DNA of 64,000 bases from Planctomycetales bacterium (lineage in GTDB: Bacteria > Planctomycetota > Planctomycetia > Planctomycetales > Planctomycetaceae): assembly GCA_026400835.1 (NCBI GenBank), contig JAPLOA010000056.1:1-64000 (forward strand). Reading direction: 5' to 3'. Shown here piece by piece: positions 61,953-64,000 of this stretch. Under the pieces are notes generated by a model. The model saw nothing but the letters and a program-made list of their open reading frames with translations. It had not been told where the DNA came from and did no database searches. The position numbers were made by a program, and so were the translations under genes. The first letter of the stretch is position 1; each line of letters opens with the position of its first letter.

Positions 61953-62140
61953 AGGCGAGCGGTATAGCGTCAGCTATCCGAGTCCTGCCGAGTCCTGCAA
62001 TTCTGAGTGTTTCGTAGTGCGTGACAAGTTCGCCGCGGCAAGCTTGTCGCACACTACGGTGAGTCCCATTTTAAACAATGTGCCGCCGGGCGGACACGCA
62101 GCGGCTCACCCACTCGGAGGGCTGACGCCCATCCGCTCGC
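61953..62140. repeat. Convergent gap with hairpin and family D repeats
   Basis: The gap 61877-62152 lies between convergent genes. A 15-bp imperfect stem, arms GTAGTGCGTGACAAG (62014-62028) and CTTGTCGCACACTAC (62043-62057), could terminate both transcripts. Bases 61953-61979 and 62115-62140 are inverted family D copies; the second reads GGAGGGCTGACGCCCATCCG then ctcgc. A third family D copy is at 30991-31018. Confidence 0.6.
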
Positions 62141-62152
62141 CGCAATGCGGTG

Positions 62153-64000
62153 TTACGGGCCGTTTTCAAGCTCTTCCCATCGGAGAAAACAGTGCTCCAG
62201 TTTTGCACCAACACTGGCCAGCTCTGAGGTCACTTTGGCGATCTTGTCGCCGCCGCTCTGATAAAAACCAGAAGTCGCCATTTCCTTCTCAAGCTCTTTC
62301 TGGCGTTTCTCCAGAGAAGCAATCAGTTCCGGCAACTGGTCCAGTTCACGCTGCTCCTTAAAATTAAGGCGGCGTGTTTTGGCGACGGCTGAAGTCGTTG
62401 CAGAAGAGCTTGTCTGTTCTGCAGGTTTAGCAACACTGCTGCCAGCGACCGGCGCATTCGCGTCGACGGCGTTCTCACGCTGCTCCTTGATCCGAATCCA
62501 GTCATCATAACCGCCGTCGTATTCACCCAGAACACCGTTACCTTCAAACACGATCGTGCTGGTAACCACATTGTTCAGGAATGCTCGATCGTGGCTGACC
62601 AGCAGCACGGTCCCCGGGAACGCCGGCAGCATGTCTTCCAGCAGTTCCAGAGTCTCGGCATCCAGATCGTTTGTAGGTTCGTCGAGCACCAAAATGTTGG
62701 CAGGCTTCGACATCATTTTGGCCAGCAACAGACGATTGCGCTCTCCCCCGCTCAAGAACTGGACCAGCGTTTGTGCTCGTTCAGGTGAGAACAAGAAGTC
62801 CTGCAGAAAGCCCATGATGTGTCGCTTCTGACCGTTAATCATCAGAAAGTCGGTACCATCACTGATGTTTTCACGAGCTGATCTGGTTTCGTCCAACTGA
62901 TTTCGCAACTGATCGAAATAGCCCACCGCCAGATTCGTCCCGAGGCGAACTTTCCCCTGACTTGGTGTCAGTTGTCCCAACAGAAGCCGCAGCAGCGTTG
63001 ACTTGCCAGCCCCGTTCGGCCCCACAATCCCAATCTTGTCGCCGCGAAATACGGTGGTGGAAAAGTTATTGATGACCGGTTCACCGCTGAACGCATGAGT
63101 CACCTCTTCCAGACGAGCCACCAACGCACCGGATCGCTCGGCCTCCAGGATCTGCATTTTCGCAGTTCCCATTTTCTGCCGACGTTGCTGTCTCTGCTCA
63201 CGCATCTCTTTCAATACTCGAACACGACCTTCGTTGCGTGTTCGGCGAGCTTTCACGCCCTGACGAATCCAGCGTTCCTCTTCCGCCAGTTTTTTATCAA
63301 ACTGAGACTGCTCCTCGGCTTCGGCCGCGAGCAACTGATCACGACGCTTTAGAAACGTCTGATAGTCGCATGTCCAGTCGAAGACTCGACCACGATCCAC
63401 TTCGACGATTCTGTTTGCCATATCCTGAAGAAACACGCGGTCGTGAGTCACGAAGATCAGCGTGCCCGGGAATCGCTTCAGAAAGCCCTGCAGCCAGACA
63501 ATGGAATCGATATCGAGATGGTTCGTTGGTTCGTCCAGCAGCAGAATATCGGGCTCGCGAATCATCGCCGCCGCCAGGAGAACTCGACGCTTCATACCCG
63601 CCGACAGTGACATGAAAGGCTGATCAGCCGGCAGTTGCATCTCCAGCAGCAAATCCTCCAGGCGATCCGCGCCGGACCATTCATCGGCGTCGGCCAGATC
63701 CTGGCTGGCTTTTTCATAAGCCTTGTCTTCAGCCGGAGTCAGTGCGACGCCCTCATGGAGCTTGCGACCGATATTGCGATAGTCGGCGATTGCTTTTCCC
63801 AGCTTGCCAAAGCCCTCGGCCGCGACTTCGTAGGCAGTGAGATCACCGCCCTGCGGAACCTCCTGATCAAGTCTCGCGATGATGGCTTCGGCCTGCAGGT
63901 CGACGGAACCGTCGTCGGGACGCAGCAGCCCCGAGATCAGTTTCATCAGCGTTGACTTGCCGGCGCCGTTGCGTCCGACGAGGCCAATGCGTTCCCCGCG
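62153..64000 (-). CDS. ABC-F family ATPase, Uup-like (5' end beyond the window)
   Basis: The reading frame continues to the right edge, so the N-terminus is missing. The Walker A of the first ATPase (GRNGAGKST) reads across 63946-63990, in frame with the visible part. Features present are the first Walker B (LLLDEPTNHLD), a linker with charged repeats, the second Walker A (GPNGAGKSTLL) and signature (LSGGERNR), and LVLDEPTNDLD. A C-terminal coiled-coil tail of the Uup kind follows (LEKRQKELEKEMATSGFYQS). ABC-F proteins act on ribosomes or, in Uup, on DNA structures; there are no membrane domains. The gene converges with nuoD. Confidence 0.9.
   Translation of the reverse strand, partial: RGERIGLVGRNGAGKSTLMKLISGLLRPDDGSVDLQAEAIIARLDQEVPQGGDLTAYEVAAEGFGKLGKAIADYRNIGRKLHEGVALTPAEDKAYEKASQDLADADEWSGADRLEDLLLEMQLPADQPFMSLSAGMKRRVLLAAAMIREPDILLLDEPTNHLDIDSIVWLQGFLKRFPGTLIFVTHDRVFLQDMANRIVEVDRGRVFDWTCDYQTFLKRRDQLLAAEAEEQSQFDKKLAEEERWIRQGVKARRTRNEGRVRVLKEMREQRQQRRQKMGTAKMQILEAERSGALVARLEEVTHAFSGEPVINNFSTTVFRGDKIGIVGPNGAGKSTLLRLLLGQLTPSQGKVRLGTNLAVGYFDQLRNQLDETRSARENISDGTDFLMINGQKRHIMGFLQDFLFSPERAQTLVQFLSGGERNRLLLAKMMSKPANILVLDEPTNDLDAETLELLEDMLPAFPGTVLLVSHDRAFLNNVVTSTIVFEGNGVLGEYDGGYDDWIRIKEQRENAVDANAPVAGSSVAKPAEQTSSSATTSAVAKTRRLNFKEQRELDQLPELIASLEKRQKELEKEMATSGFYQSGGDKIAKVTSELASVGAKLEHCFLRWEELENGP

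Overview
The window reads as chromosome from a free-living, aerobic member of the Planctomycetes. The main evidence is a set of paralogous pairs typical of that phylum: secreted cytochrome-like proteins (PSCyt1, DUF1549 and DUF1553 domains) beside Tat-type DUF1501 proteins. An ECF-type sigma factor, a protein kinase remnant with the variant DFN motif, a HemQ-type coproheme decarboxylase and many interspersed palindromic repeats fit the same picture. The phylum is inferred from gene content only. No rRNA, tRNA, CRISPR array or prophage was recognised.

Layout. 1-5,100: a DUF1549/DUF1553 gene and a DUF1501 gene on the minus strand, divergent from a solitary DUF1501 gene. 5,600-7,200: a GNAT acetyltransferase and an exported TIM-barrel protein. 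7,560-10,813: an ABC export ATPase and an FtsX-type permease, translationally coupled. 11,057-15,186: the second cytochrome/DUF1501 pair, then a small lipoprotein and a small secreted Cys-rich protein. 17,391-30,773: FabH, a 1,545-residue FHA/coiled-coil/membrane protein, a Ski2-like helicase, an intact REP-associated (RAYT/Y1) transposase, an MFS transporter and FabF. 31,307-35,596: a secreted mono-heme protein, a VKOR-DsbA fusion and a lone cytochrome oxidase subunit III-like protein. 36,134-40,740: the third cytochrome/DUF1501 pair.

40,843-45,500 is a decayed accessory region. It holds a frameshifted RAYT gene with a damaged HUH motif, a second truncated RAYT fragment in inverted orientation, an 18-bp tandem array, a small membrane protein caught between the two inverted transposase ends, a ParE-like toxin remnant, an exported TIM-barrel protein and a dense repeat cluster. 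45,520-57,835: HemQ, an ECF sigma factor, a PLP enzyme of the threonine synthase type, a two-domain M16 peptidase, a broken Ser/Thr kinase, an M15 dipeptidase-like enzyme, a histidine phosphatase and a UvrA paralogue. 58,125-61,876: a respiratory complex I segment (nuoI, a DUF2203 gene, nuoA, nuoC, nuoD) without nuoB. An ABC-F ATPase runs off the right edge.

Two themes tie the window together. First, exported redox and haem proteins (the cytochrome/DUF1501 pairs, the mono-heme protein, VKOR-DsbA, HemQ, oxidase subunit III and complex I) suggest heavy investment in envelope and respiratory redox chemistry. Second, several families of short palindromic repeats occupy almost every long intergenic gap. 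They sit between the members of two of the three cytochrome/DUF1501 pairs, and one copy forms the truncated end of the kinase gene. The RAYT genes are the obvious candidates for having spread at least one family.
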